Assembly: GCF_000719775.1 (NCBI RefSeq)
Contig: NZ_JOHR01000028.1
Coordinates: forward strand, 1 to 64,000
DNA length: 64,000 nt
From: Streptomyces sp. NRRL F-5135
GTDB lineage: Bacteria > Actinomycetota > Actinomycetes > Streptomycetales > Streptomycetaceae
Reading direction: 5' to 3'
The position numbers and the translations under genes were made by a program. Shown piece by piece: positions 42,513-50,212 of this stretch; within the stretch, counting starts at the first letter, position 1, and the number at the start of each line of letters is the position of its first letter. The notes beneath the pieces were generated by a model. That model made no database searches. It was not told the DNA's origin and saw nothing but the letters and a program-made list of their open reading frames with translations.

Positions 42513-42958
42513 GTGGCGCCTCCGGGGATCCGGATCTGGTCCAGCGGGGTCCGGCGGGCGATCTCCACGGTGGCGGCCTGCCCGGGGTCGGGGCAGGTCC
42601 AGGCCCGGCCGAGGAGCGCGCTGCGGGCCGGGTCGTGGACGGCCGTCACGGTGACGACCGCGTCCTTGGGCGCGACGGGCGCGTCGAGGGGCGTGTACAG
42701 CTGGTAGCGGGACTTCGTCTCCTGGATCCAGGGCTGCTGGACATCGGGGGTGGCGGAGATCTCTGCGGCCGCGTTCGCGTTGAAGACCGCTCCGGGCCCT
42801 TCGTAGAGGACGGCGCCTTCGGGGTATTCGAGGTTGCCGGTGCTGGTGTTGAGGACGGGTTCGGTGGTGGCGGGCAGGGTGATCCGTACGGTGTCGATGA
42901 GGATGTTGGTGCTGAACCAGCGGGTGACCCCGGCCAGTGCACGGTCGAGGCCCGGCAT
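42509..42958 (-). CDS. DUF6093 family head-to-tail stopper-like protein
   Basis: 149 aa. It shows the DUF6093 pattern: WFSTNILIDTVRITLP, VLNTSTGNLEYPEGAVLYEG, YQLYTPLDAPVAPKDAVV, and the C-terminal TVTAVHDPARSALLGRAW. In actinophages this family sits at the head-tail interface, where it may plug the connector until tail attachment. Confidence 0.78.
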   Translation of the reverse strand: MPGLDRALAGVTRWFSTNILIDTVRITLPATTEPVLNTSTGNLEYPEGAVLYEGPGAVFNANAAAEISATPDVQQPWIQETKSRYQLYTPLDAPVAPKDAVVTVTAVHDPARSALLGRAWTCPDPGQAATVEIARRTPLDQIRIPGGAT

Positions 42959-43335
42959 CAGGTCCTCCCCTGGGCCCAGTCGGCGAGGGTCGCCAGCATC
43001 GCCTTGGTCAATTCGTTCTTCGACCCGTCGAGATCCTCCCGGGCGAGTGCAGCCTCGTCGAGGGCGGCCGGGTTGATGCCGCGGAGGAATGCCACGATGG
43101 CCTCGCCGAGGTCGGCGTCTGTGGCGACGGCGACCTGCGCGAGACCGTCGAAGACGAGGCCGCCCTTGGGCAGGGTGTGCAGCACTATCTGGGGCGGTCC
43201 GCCGACGTGCTGCTCGATCGTGTAGCCGCGGAGGTAACGGCTGACGTCGTTGCCTGCGAGTTCGATGTGTGCCGTCCCGGGGCCGGCTGTGATGGTGATG
43301 GGCTGCGGATGGACGGACATGTTCGGCTCGGTCAT
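42958..43335 (-). CDS. Hypothetical head-tail region protein
   Basis: 125 aa from MTEPNMSVHPQPITI. A beta-rich first half (AHIELAGNDVSRYLRGYTIEQH, PQIVLHTLPKG) and helical second half (EAIVAFLRGINPAALDEAAL). The C-terminal LTKAMLATLADWAQGR helix resembles oligomerisation helices of connector parts. ATGA and single-base overlaps tie it to its neighbours. Exact role unknown. Confidence 0.6.
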   Translation of the reverse strand: MTEPNMSVHPQPITITAGPGTAHIELAGNDVSRYLRGYTIEQHVGGPPQIVLHTLPKGGLVFDGLAQVAVATDADLGEAIVAFLRGINPAALDEAALAREDLDGSKNELTKAMLATLADWAQGRT

Positions 43336-44174
43336 ACCTGGTCTCCGGAGGACAGGTTGGGGGCGTAGTTGAGGTCCGGGCGCGGGGTCCACTGCCGGAT
43401 GCATCCGAAGTGGCTGGTGGGGAACATGGCGGCGTCGTCGGCGGAGCGGATCGTGCCGTCGGCGTGGTCGGTGTCCGGGTGGCCGGCGAAGCCGCATTCG
43501 GGGCCGTCGGTGCATTCGAACCAGCGGGCGCCCAGGTCGTCGGTTCCGTAGAGGAGGGCGGCGGTGTTCGCGGCGGTGGTTGCCTGCTCTTTCAGCGCTG
43601 CCGTGGCCCAGTGCCGCACGGTGTGTTTCGACTGGTCCGCGTAGACCACGCGGTCCAGGGGGTGTGCGGCCAGCAGTTGCTTGCGGTCGATGCCTTCGGG
43701 GGTGCGGGCCTGGTCTTGGGCGTTGCGGGCGAACGCCTGCGCGCGGCGGACGGCTTCCTGGATGCGGGCGGTGAGGTCGGCGTAGTACTGGGTGGACAGG
43801 GCGGTGATTGTGCTCTGGTGCCGGTCGGTCCATTCGAAGGGTCGGGCGTGCTGCTGTACCGAGTGCACGGCCCGTTTCAGGGAGGCGACTGCCCCATCGC
43901 GGTAGAGGAGGGGCAGGTCGCGTGCCGCCCAGCGTTCGGTGACGGCGCGGGCGGTCCGGTCGAAGGCGGCCAGGGCGTCGAGGAAGCGGCGGACGGCGTC
44001 TCGTCTGCGTTGCGTGGCGCCGCGTGCGCGGGCTGTGGGTGTTCGGGACAGGGCGCGCAGGAGGTCGAGCTGGGCGCGGTGGAGGGTGTCCCACGCTGCG
44101 GCGAGCGCGGCGGCCGCGGCCTGCACGGTGGCATCGCGGCTCAGGACGGGTTGGGGGCGGGTGGGGGTGGTCAT
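43332..44174 (-). CDS. MuF-like minor head protein
   Basis: 280 aa. Long helical N-terminal part (LDLLRALSRTPTARAR, AVRRFLDALAAFDRTAR). The C-terminus, RWFECTDGPECGFAG, later SHFGCIRQW, carries the Cys/His signature seen at the end of MuF-type minor head proteins (PF04233). These proteins bind the portal inside the capsid and may be ejected with DNA. ATGA overlap with the upstream gene. Confidence 0.65.
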   Translation of the reverse strand: MTTPTRPQPVLSRDATVQAAAAALAAAWDTLHRAQLDLLRALSRTPTARARGATQRRRDAVRRFLDALAAFDRTARAVTERWAARDLPLLYRDGAVASLKRAVHSVQQHARPFEWTDRHQSTITALSTQYYADLTARIQEAVRRAQAFARNAQDQARTPEGIDRKQLLAAHPLDRVVYADQSKHTVRHWATAALKEQATTAANTAALLYGTDDLGARWFECTDGPECGFAGHPDTDHADGTIRSADDAAMFPTSHFGCIRQWTPRPDLNYAPNLSSGDQV

Positions 44175-44512
44175 CGGCGGGGCCGTTCGATGAGCCGGAT
44201 GATGCCGAACCCGAGATCGGTGTCCTCGTCGCCGGGCTGGGGTTCGTCCGGCGGGGCAGGTACGTCGCCGGATTCGAGGGCGTTGATCTGCCGCTCGATG
44301 GCCTTGATGTTCTCGGTGTAGGACACGCCGACGACGCCGGTCACGGTGACGGTGGACGGCTGGTCGTGGATGAGCGCGGCCTTGCGCTCGTAGAGGACTT
44401 CGAGGGCGACCGCCCGCGCGCTGCCGAGGCGGGCGTACCGCTGTTCGAGGTCTGCGGTGTCGGTGCTGGGGCCGAGCTGGGAGATCAGCCAGGCTTGTAC
44501 GGCGCTGTTCAC
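44171..44512 (-). CDS. Hypothetical connector-region protein
   Basis: 113 aa from GTG 44512, with GGAGG six bases upstream. Helical (LEQRYARLGSARAVALEVLYERK, NIKAIERQINALESG) with a short strand pair in between. Size and position fit a head-tail connector or adaptor. The family is not recognised. Confidence 0.55.
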   Translation of the reverse strand: MNSAVQAWLISQLGPSTDTADLEQRYARLGSARAVALEVLYERKAALIHDQPSTVTVTGVVGVSYTENIKAIERQINALESGDVPAPPDEPQPGDEDTDLGFGIIRLIERPRR

Positions 44513-44594
44513 AGGTCCTCCGTACGGGCGGGGCGGGAAGGGGGGCAGCGTGCGGGCCCGGGCGGCGCCCCCACCGGCCGGGCCCGCACACCGC

Positions 44595-44927
44595 CTACCG
44601 GCCGCCGGTGCCCTCAGCAGCGGCCGTCCGGCCCCGAGCCGGCTTCTTGGCCGCCGTCTTACGGGCAGCCGGTTTGGTGGTCGCGGAGTCAGCGGACGGG
44701 ACCGTGCCGTCGTCAGCGTTTCCGGCCGGGGCGTCGCCAGGCGCGTCGTCCGGGTCGGCTCCGGCGTCGTCTGCGTCCGCTTCCGGGGGGAGGGTTCCGC
44801 CCTCCCAGGCGCTGGCCATCCGCACCAGCGCGGCCAGGTGCGGGGCCGGTTCCTCCCCTGCATTCAGAACCCTGCGGCGGCCGGTTTTCGGGTCGGTCAC
44901 GTGCACCGACCGGGCGAGCTTCGCCAC
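44595..44927 (-). CDS. Small protein with acidic middle and Lys/Ala-rich tail
   Basis: 110 aa. A folded N-terminus (VHVTDPKTGRRRVLNAG, LAALVRMASAW) precedes an acidic low-complexity middle and a basic tail (KPAARKTAAKKPARGR). Such proteins next to capsid genes of actinophages are often called head-to-tail or Lsr2-like; I see no defined domain. It might bind DNA through the tail. Confidence 0.6.
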   Translation of the reverse strand: MAKLARSVHVTDPKTGRRRVLNAGEEPAPHLAALVRMASAWEGGTLPPEADADDAGADPDDAPGDAPAGNADDGTVPSADSATTKPAARKTAAKKPARGRTAAAEGTGGR

Positions 44928-44930
44928 GGT

Positions 44931-45983
44931 TCAGTCCTCCAGGACAGTGGCCGTGATGTGGATGTCCGGTACGTACAGCACCGGCATGCCCACTGCGGCG
45001 CCGCGTGTGTAGACCTGCACCGGGTTGTCCTCGACCTTGGTGACAATGACGATGCCGGGGGCCTGCTCGGCGGTGAGGGCCGGGTTGGAGCCGGAGGAGA
45101 GCTGGATGCCTTCGGCAGTCAGCCCGTACTGGGTCTCGGCCCACTGGTTCGGAGCGATACCCGGCGTCATGATCCACAGGTTGTCGGGGAGGACCCGCAC
45201 GTAGTTGCCTTCGTCGTCGTACACCTGGACGTCGTACTCGACGATCGGCGGCAGGTTGTAGCGGGCGCGGACGGCCGAGACCTGGTCCGGGGCGAGCATT
45301 GCCGTGGGGGTCTGGCCGCCGATCGGCGTGTTGTAGTACGAGGCCCGGTACTCCTGGTTCGCGGCGAGGAACGAGCGGGCCCGGCGGGAGGTGATGACCC
45401 GGGACGGGACCGGCGCGCCGGTGTCGCGCAGGTAGTTCATCCACGCCATCTCGTCGGTGAGGGGGGTGGCGTGGGCCTCGTTCCACGGGATCGCGGCGGT
45501 GGGCCGGTTCGCGGCGGGCACGTTCCAGTCGACGTCGAGGCCGTTGCCGGGCAGGTCGACGACTCCGGTGGCGAGGATTTTCCCGGCGGCGATCTCCTGG
45601 GCGGTCTTGATGGACTCGAAGTGCCGCTCGATGTCGTCGTACAGCTTCTCGATGAACTCGGCGGCGTCCTGGCCGTGCGAGATGTTGAAGAGGATGGTCT
45701 CCATCTCGCTGATGGGGAGGGTCTGGCCGAGCGGGGGCAGCAGGCCCTCGTTGACGACCCTGGACGCGTGGCGAGTCGCGATGGCGGTCGGCGCGTCGTA
45801 GACGCGGAACTTCGCCGCGTTCACGCGCCGCTTGCTGGAGCTGGTGCGGAACTTGATGTTGTTGATGTTCCGCTCGGGGACGATCTGCTGGGTGAGCAGG
45901 TAGTCCGCGGGGGTGGTCAGTTCGCGGACGAACGCGTTGATCTCGGCGGCGTCGAGCTCCCGCAGGAGCAGGTCGAGGTCCAT
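44931..45983 (-). CDS. Major capsid protein (phage_cap_E / lambda E-like)
   Basis: 350 aa. It shows capsid-E features: TTPADYLLTQQIVPERNINN, KFRVYDAPTAIATR, ISEMETILFNIS, AAGKILATGVVDL, and the C-terminal LWIMTPGIAPNQWAETQYG. The order capsid then decoration then scaffold then portal fits the lambda-like head class. Expected to form the icosahedral shell. Starts 21 bases past the stop of the decoration gene. Confidence 0.92.
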   Translation of the reverse strand: MDLDLLLRELDAAEINAFVRELTTPADYLLTQQIVPERNINNIKFRTSSSKRRVNAAKFRVYDAPTAIATRHASRVVNEGLLPPLGQTLPISEMETILFNISHGQDAAEFIEKLYDDIERHFESIKTAQEIAAGKILATGVVDLPGNGLDVDWNVPAANRPTAAIPWNEAHATPLTDEMAWMNYLRDTGAPVPSRVITSRRARSFLAANQEYRASYYNTPIGGQTPTAMLAPDQVSAVRARYNLPPIVEYDVQVYDDEGNYVRVLPDNLWIMTPGIAPNQWAETQYGLTAEGIQLSSGSNPALTAEQAPGIVIVTKVEDNPVQVYTRGAAVGMPVLYVPDIHITATVLED

Positions 45984-46003
45984 GTCGGTGGTCTCCTGTG
46001 GGC

Positions 46004-46747
46004 TCAGCGCCAGTGGATGAACGCGGTCGTGGAGGTCACGTCATCGGCGTCGAAGGGGATGGGGAGCTTGCTGGCGTACACCTCGGCCTGCCACAGCAGG
46101 ACGCCGCCGCACTTGGTGGAGCCCGGGTTGAAGGGGGTCTCCTCGAGGAGGAACCCGGCGAGGACCTGGGTGCCGTCCGATGCTCCGGCAGCGCCGCCGG
46201 CGGTGGCCGTGGCGATGGTGACGGCCGGGGACGTCCCGCCGGTCAGGCCGGATGCGGATGCGGTCATCTGGGGGACGTCTTCGCCGAGGTAGGCGCCCGC
46301 GAAGGTCACAGAGATGACCGCGCCGGGGTGGGGGCCGCCGGTGACGGTGACATCGCCCGGGGCGATGTTCGACAGTGCTTCGAGCGCGGCCTTCACCTGT
46401 GCGGCGGTCGCGTTGTAGGGGATGCCGGCGGTGGTCTGCCCGGAGAACGTGAGCGTGTAGGTGCCGCCGGTCGGGCTTCCAGTGACGGTGACGGTCTGGA
46501 CCTCTGCGGTGGGGCCGCTGTACGGGCCGTACAGCCCCGACGCGGTGATCTTCCCGAGGGGAAGGCCGGACTTGAGGATGTTCCGGCCCTGGAGGAGGGT
46601 GCCCTTGGTGTAGTGGACGCCCTCGACGAACTTGCTGAGGTCCAGGGTGATGGTGTTGCCGTCGTTGGTGCCGACCAGGGAGGCGAGCCAGGGACGGCCC
46701 GAGGTGGCGGTTTCGTCCACGACGGTCATGGGCTGGAAGTCGTTCAC
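46004..46747 (-). CDS. Head decoration protein with inserted beta domain
   Basis: 247 aa from GTG 46747. The ends match the lambda-D-like decoration fold (ATSGRPWLASLVGTNDGNTI, KSGLPLGKITASGLYG, and GFLLEETPFNPG near the C-terminus). Residues about 80-185 are an insert of the type VTVTGSPTGGTYTLTFSGQ, NATAAQVKAALEAL and VTVTGGPHPG, a repeat domain seen in several phage surface proteins. The insert would project from the capsid surface. About twice the usual D-protein size. Confidence 0.85.
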   Translation of the reverse strand: MNDFQPMTVVDETATSGRPWLASLVGTNDGNTITLDLSKFVEGVHYTKGTLLQGRNILKSGLPLGKITASGLYGPYSGPTAEVQTVTVTGSPTGGTYTLTFSGQTTAGIPYNATAAQVKAALEALSNIAPGDVTVTGGPHPGAVISVTFAGAYLGEDVPQMTASASGLTGGTSPAVTIATATAGGAAGASDGTQVLAGFLLEETPFNPGSTKCGGVLLWQAEVYASKLPIPFDADDVTSTTAFIHWR

Positions 46748-46860
46748 GACCTCTGCTCCTTGCGTGAAACGGCGAGTGGTTGCCTGCGGCGCCGGTTGGC
46801 GCGCGTCCACGAGGAGCGGGCGTGGTCCCTGGTCCGGCCGCGCGGTGGCGGCCGGGGGTC

Positions 46861-47637
46861 TTATGCGGCGGGGCGGTGGCCGCGGGCCTGCGCGATGGCG
46901 CGGCCGCGGTCTCCGGGCTTCCCTGTGGGGGCCTGCCGGACTGGCGGGCCGCCGGCCGGGGCTCCGCCGGGGGCCGGGGGAAGCTGAGGCGGCGCGGCCG
47001 GTGGTTTGATGCCGAACAGTTCGGGGCGGCGTTCCTTCAGCTGGGTTGCGGCGTCCGTGAGGGCCTGGTCGTCGGCGTCGTCGGGGACGCGGAGGAGGGT
47101 GACGGCGTCCTCGAGGTCGGTGCCGGTCGCGCCGAGGCCGACGAGGACGGCGCGGTGGGCCGCAGCGCGTTCCCGGGCCTCGGCGGCCTTCTCCCGTGCC
47201 GCAGCACGGGCTTCCCGGTCGGTGAGTTCCTTCTCCTTGCGTTCATGCTCCGACATGCGGGCCTGCTCGGCCTTCTTCTGCTCCTCGACGTAGGTGCGCA
47301 GGCCGTTGACGTCGTCGAAACCGAGGTCGGAGGCGAGCCGCTGGTTGCCGTTGCGGCGGCCGGAGTCCTTCTCGGCGGTCAGCTTCTGCTCAAGCCAGTT
47401 GCGGTGGACGACGACTTCACCGTCGGCGAGGCCGGGCAGGGCGGAGGAAGGGGCCGGCGGCTTCGGCTTGGGCGCGCTGTCGTCCAGCTTCGGGCCCGGG
47501 GCAGCGGCCGGGGTCGGTACCGGAGGTGTGGGGGCGCCGCCGTCGTTGTAGAACACGGCGAGCCTGGCGATGCCGGCGTAGGGGTGCGCCCAGGCCGTGG
47601 CCGGGGCGGTGTGGTGCTGCTGCGCGGGGCGACGCAT
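46861..47637 (-). CDS. Capsid scaffolding-like protein
   Basis: 258 aa from MRRPAQQHH, with GGGAGGAT eight bases upstream. A GTG at 47706 would overlap the portal stop and is the alternative start. Pro-rich start, then a long charged coiled coil (about 95-165, EEQKKAEQARMSEHERKEKE, AREKAAEARERAAAHRA), then a short helical domain and a Pro/Gly tail. This matches scaffolding proteins located between portal and capsid genes. Confidence 0.78.
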   Translation of the reverse strand: MRRPAQQHHTAPATAWAHPYAGIARLAVFYNDGGAPTPPVPTPAAAPGPKLDDSAPKPKPPAPSSALPGLADGEVVVHRNWLEQKLTAEKDSGRRNGNQRLASDLGFDDVNGLRTYVEEQKKAEQARMSEHERKEKELTDREARAAAREKAAEARERAAAHRAVLVGLGATGTDLEDAVTLLRVPDDADDQALTDAATQLKERRPELFGIKPPAAPPQLPPAPGGAPAGGPPVRQAPTGKPGDRGRAIAQARGHRPAA

Positions 47638-47702
47638 GAGGGCAGATCCTCCCAAGGAATATTCAGGCCCCGCGCCTGAGATCAAGGAAAGCACGGATCG
47701 GT

Positions 47703-49589
47703 TCACGGGTTGCCCCCGCTCCCCTCCGGCTGGCCGGCCGGGCCCTGCCCCTGGGGGTCTTGGGGCGGCTGTACACCGGGCTGGGGCGGCAGTTGGATCG
47801 GCGGTACGGGTGGTTGTTCGGGGGCTTTGCGGCCAAGGAAGTCGGCGACTTCGTCGGGGTTGCCGAGCGCGTCGGCCAGATCGCGTGCCTGCGCGAAGGC
47901 CCGGGACTGGATCTGTTCGATCTCCTTCTCCATGTCGTCGATGGGGAAGCCGGCCTCGGTCAGCATCCGCACCGCGGTCTCAAGGGAGAGGACACCCTTC
48001 TCGACGCCGGTCGTTACCTGCTGGAGGACAGCGTCCCGGTCGGTGGGCGTGTACGGGCCGTAGATGAGCTTGGCGGGCACGGGGGTGATGCCGGCCCAGT
48101 CGGGGTGCTGCCCGGCGAGGTGGAGTCGCTGTACGAACTTCAGCAGGAGGGTGTTCTTGTGGTCACGCGCGAGGCGCATGTCGTCCATGAGGGAGTCCAG
48201 CGGGCCGAGGCTGAGGGCGAGGGCGTAGCCGGAGGGCACCTTCGAGGGGTCCATGGTGCCGAGGGAGACGGCGGGGAGGCGTACGACGGTCGCGGCCCGC
48301 TCGGACAGGTCGTGGCGTTGGTGGCGTAGCTCTTGGAGTTGGGGGGCGGTGTTGAGGGTGTCCATGCGGCCGTTCTCGCCGAGGGTGAAGACCATGCCTG
48401 GGGCGACGGCGTGCTGGCCGCTGCCGGTGATGTTCTTCCCGGCGAGGCCGATGATCGGGGATCCGGTGGTGGCGGAGGCGCGGGCGCTGTCGGTGTCGGT
48501 GCCCTGGAGTTCGTCGAAGACCTGGAGGACCGCGGCGAGAGAGGACTGGCCCCAGTGCTCCTCGGCCGGGGGGACGGTGTTGGGGACGTGGATCACCGGG
48601 ATGAAGTCGATGAGGAGGTCCAGGTGGTCGAGGACTTCCCCGTCGGAGCGGGTCGCGAACGTTGCTTTCTCGAGCGGCAGGGAGTCGACGTCGGCAGGGG
48701 CCCGGATGTCGCCGAGTTCCCAGGTCGCGTCGGTGAGGTAGCACGCCCGGTAGGACGGCTTGTCGGACCACGGGTAGATGCGGCTGATGGCGCCGCTGTC
48801 GGGGTCGGCGACGTCCCCCTTACCGAGGCTGGGGACGGGCGGCTCGCCGTCGGCGGGCTCGGTCATGACGGGGGCTCGGACGGGCCGGCTGTTGCGGTCG
48901 ACGCCGGATGCGGTCGCGGGCCGGATCCAGTCGAGTTCGTAGGTGATGCGGCGCAGGCGGGCAGGGAGGTTCCGCTGCTTGTCCTCTGGCAGCTCCCACG
49001 CGAAGTGGATCCGCTGCGGGTACTCGCCGCCGTCGTCGTCTTCTCCGATGACGGGGAAGTAGAAGCCGGGGTCGGAGACCCGCAGGGTGACGCGTTCCTT
49101 CGCGGGGTCCCAGGCGAGCCGGTAGACGGCGTCGCCGAGGGAGACGGCTTTGCGTTCGGCCTGCTTCATCCGCATGGGCAGCAGTTCGGTCTCGGCCCAG
49201 TCCCGCAGAAGGTCCTGGACGCGTTCCGCCGCCGCCTGCCCCCCGTCGGCTTCGTCGCTGGCGGCGTGTTCGGCGCCGGGGACGGTGATGGTCTGCCCGC
49301 GGCCCATGACGTGAGCGACCAGGGTGTCGACGAACATGCTGGGGTCGCCGTACTCGCGCCGGTCCCGCTCGGTGCTGCCGCCGTGGATCTCGGCGAGTTC
49401 AGCGGCCTGGTTGGAGTCGTACGCGGTGAACAGCTTGTATGCGGCGAGGCGCCGTTCGTCGGCGGCTGGCACCCAGGAGGCGTACGCCTCGGGGAAGGCC
49501 CGCCGGTTGGGCATGCCGAGATGGTCGCTGTAGACCGGCTTGAAGTTGAGGCGCGACCAGGCGTCGATGAGCACGGTCTTGAGGCCCAC
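47703..49589 (-). CDS. Portal protein
   Basis: 628 aa; GTG 49589 has GGAGGG six bases upstream. The N-terminal region (AWSRLNFKPVYSDHLG, AAYKLFTAYDSNQAAELAEIHG), a strand-rich wing (LGDAVYRLAWDPAKERVTL), a stem region with FDELQGTDTDSARASAT, and the C-terminal EKGVLSLETAVRMLTEAGFP all fit the SPP1 gp6-like portal family. It forms the dodecameric DNA gate. The Pro/Gln/Gly-rich C-terminus lies inside the capsid. Confidence 0.92.
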   Translation of the reverse strand: MGLKTVLIDAWSRLNFKPVYSDHLGMPNRRAFPEAYASWVPAADERRLAAYKLFTAYDSNQAAELAEIHGGSTERDRREYGDPSMFVDTLVAHVMGRGQTITVPGAEHAASDEADGGQAAAERVQDLLRDWAETELLPMRMKQAERKAVSLGDAVYRLAWDPAKERVTLRVSDPGFYFPVIGEDDDGGEYPQRIHFAWELPEDKQRNLPARLRRITYELDWIRPATASGVDRNSRPVRAPVMTEPADGEPPVPSLGKGDVADPDSGAISRIYPWSDKPSYRACYLTDATWELGDIRAPADVDSLPLEKATFATRSDGEVLDHLDLLIDFIPVIHVPNTVPPAEEHWGQSSLAAVLQVFDELQGTDTDSARASATTGSPIIGLAGKNITGSGQHAVAPGMVFTLGENGRMDTLNTAPQLQELRHQRHDLSERAATVVRLPAVSLGTMDPSKVPSGYALALSLGPLDSLMDDMRLARDHKNTLLLKFVQRLHLAGQHPDWAGITPVPAKLIYGPYTPTDRDAVLQQVTTGVEKGVLSLETAVRMLTEAGFPIDDMEKEIEQIQSRAFAQARDLADALGNPDEVADFLGRKAPEQPPVPPIQLPPQPGVQPPQDPQGQGPAGQPEGSGGNP

Positions 49590-49802
49590 AAAGTTCCCTC
49601 CGTATAGCTGGCCCCGCGCCGCATCCAGCGTACGAGCGTTCCGAAGGTACGTTCCCCCGGCTCTCAACCGGCCGCGTCATTCACCCATTCGAGTTACAGG
49701 GCGAAGGGGTACCCCTCGAAAAGGCGCCCCATTGGAGGGCGTTGTGGGGATTCGCTCACGTACGCAAGGCATCGGGGGTCCGTAGTCGCATTCGGGAGGT
49801 CG

Positions 49803-49900
49803 TAGAATCTGGATTGGGCGTTCACACCACACGCTTCCTGATCGTCCCCCGGCCGCAATTGCCCGGGGGAACGCCTGCGGGTTGACCGGATCAGGAGGAT
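49803..49900 (+). promoter_or_regulatory. Promoter element and structured leader of a mini-ORF
   Basis: A good -10 (TAGAAT, 49803-49808) lies about 95 bases before the mini-ORF; the -35 is weak. The leader can fold so that TCCTGATC (49836-49843) pairs with GATCAGGA (49889-49896), covering the AGGAGG ribosome site. Inside is a second 8-bp stem, TCCCCCGG with CCGGGGGA (49845-49870). The rest of the 314-base gap between the portal start and the mini-ORF shows no gene. Confidence 0.5.
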
Positions 49901-49903
49901 CAG

Positions 49904-49990
49904 GTGGAGAACGACCATCCGGACTGGGGCTTTTGGTGCTTCGTCATCGCCCTCTTCGAGTTGGTGCTCAAGGTGATGACGCCGCAGTAG
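49904..49990 (+). CDS. 28-aa hydrophobic peptide, candidate small toxin
   Basis: GTG start with AGGAGG six bases upstream. The product begins VENDHPDWGFWCFVIALF and ends LVLKVMTPQ: a charged N-terminus, one membrane-length hydrophobic helix and a short tail. It points against the surrounding virion genes, has its own promoter-like -10 and terminator, and its ribosome site is sequestered by the leader. This layout matches type I toxins or small regulators of membrane function. Leftward virion transcripts would be antisense to it. Confidence 0.5.
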   Translation: MENDHPDWGFWCFVIALFELVLKVMTPQ

Positions 49991-50012
49991 CCGCCAGTCC
50001 GGATCCGTGACG

Positions 50013-50039
50013 AGCCGCCTCCCAGCCAGGGAGGCGGCT
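50013..50039 (+). terminator. Terminator of the mini-ORF
   Basis: AGCCGCCTCCC and GGGAGGCGGCT make an 11-bp perfect stem with a five-base loop, followed by TCGTTGTTTCT on the plus strand, which is T-rich for this genome. The flanking sequence in the minus direction lacks T residues, so it should act rightward only. Confidence 0.75.
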
Positions 50040-50212
50040 TCGTTGTTTCTCCCTGAACCCCAGCGAACTTAACAGTGCGCCGGAACTATTCCAATGTACC
50101 TTCACGAACCGAGATTTTTAAATCTCGCCCAGTTGGTGAGAGTGATTCCCTTCTCGGCTTGCATCTCGTCTCAGATCACCGTCCAGGGGCCTTGCTGGGC
50201 CTGTCACGGTCT

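Noticed and set aside
50110..50127. Palindrome CGAGATTT-TT-AAATCTCG near the terminase stop
   Set aside because: Single copy, short, with no partner elsewhere; could be a weak terminator or operator but nothing ties it to a function.
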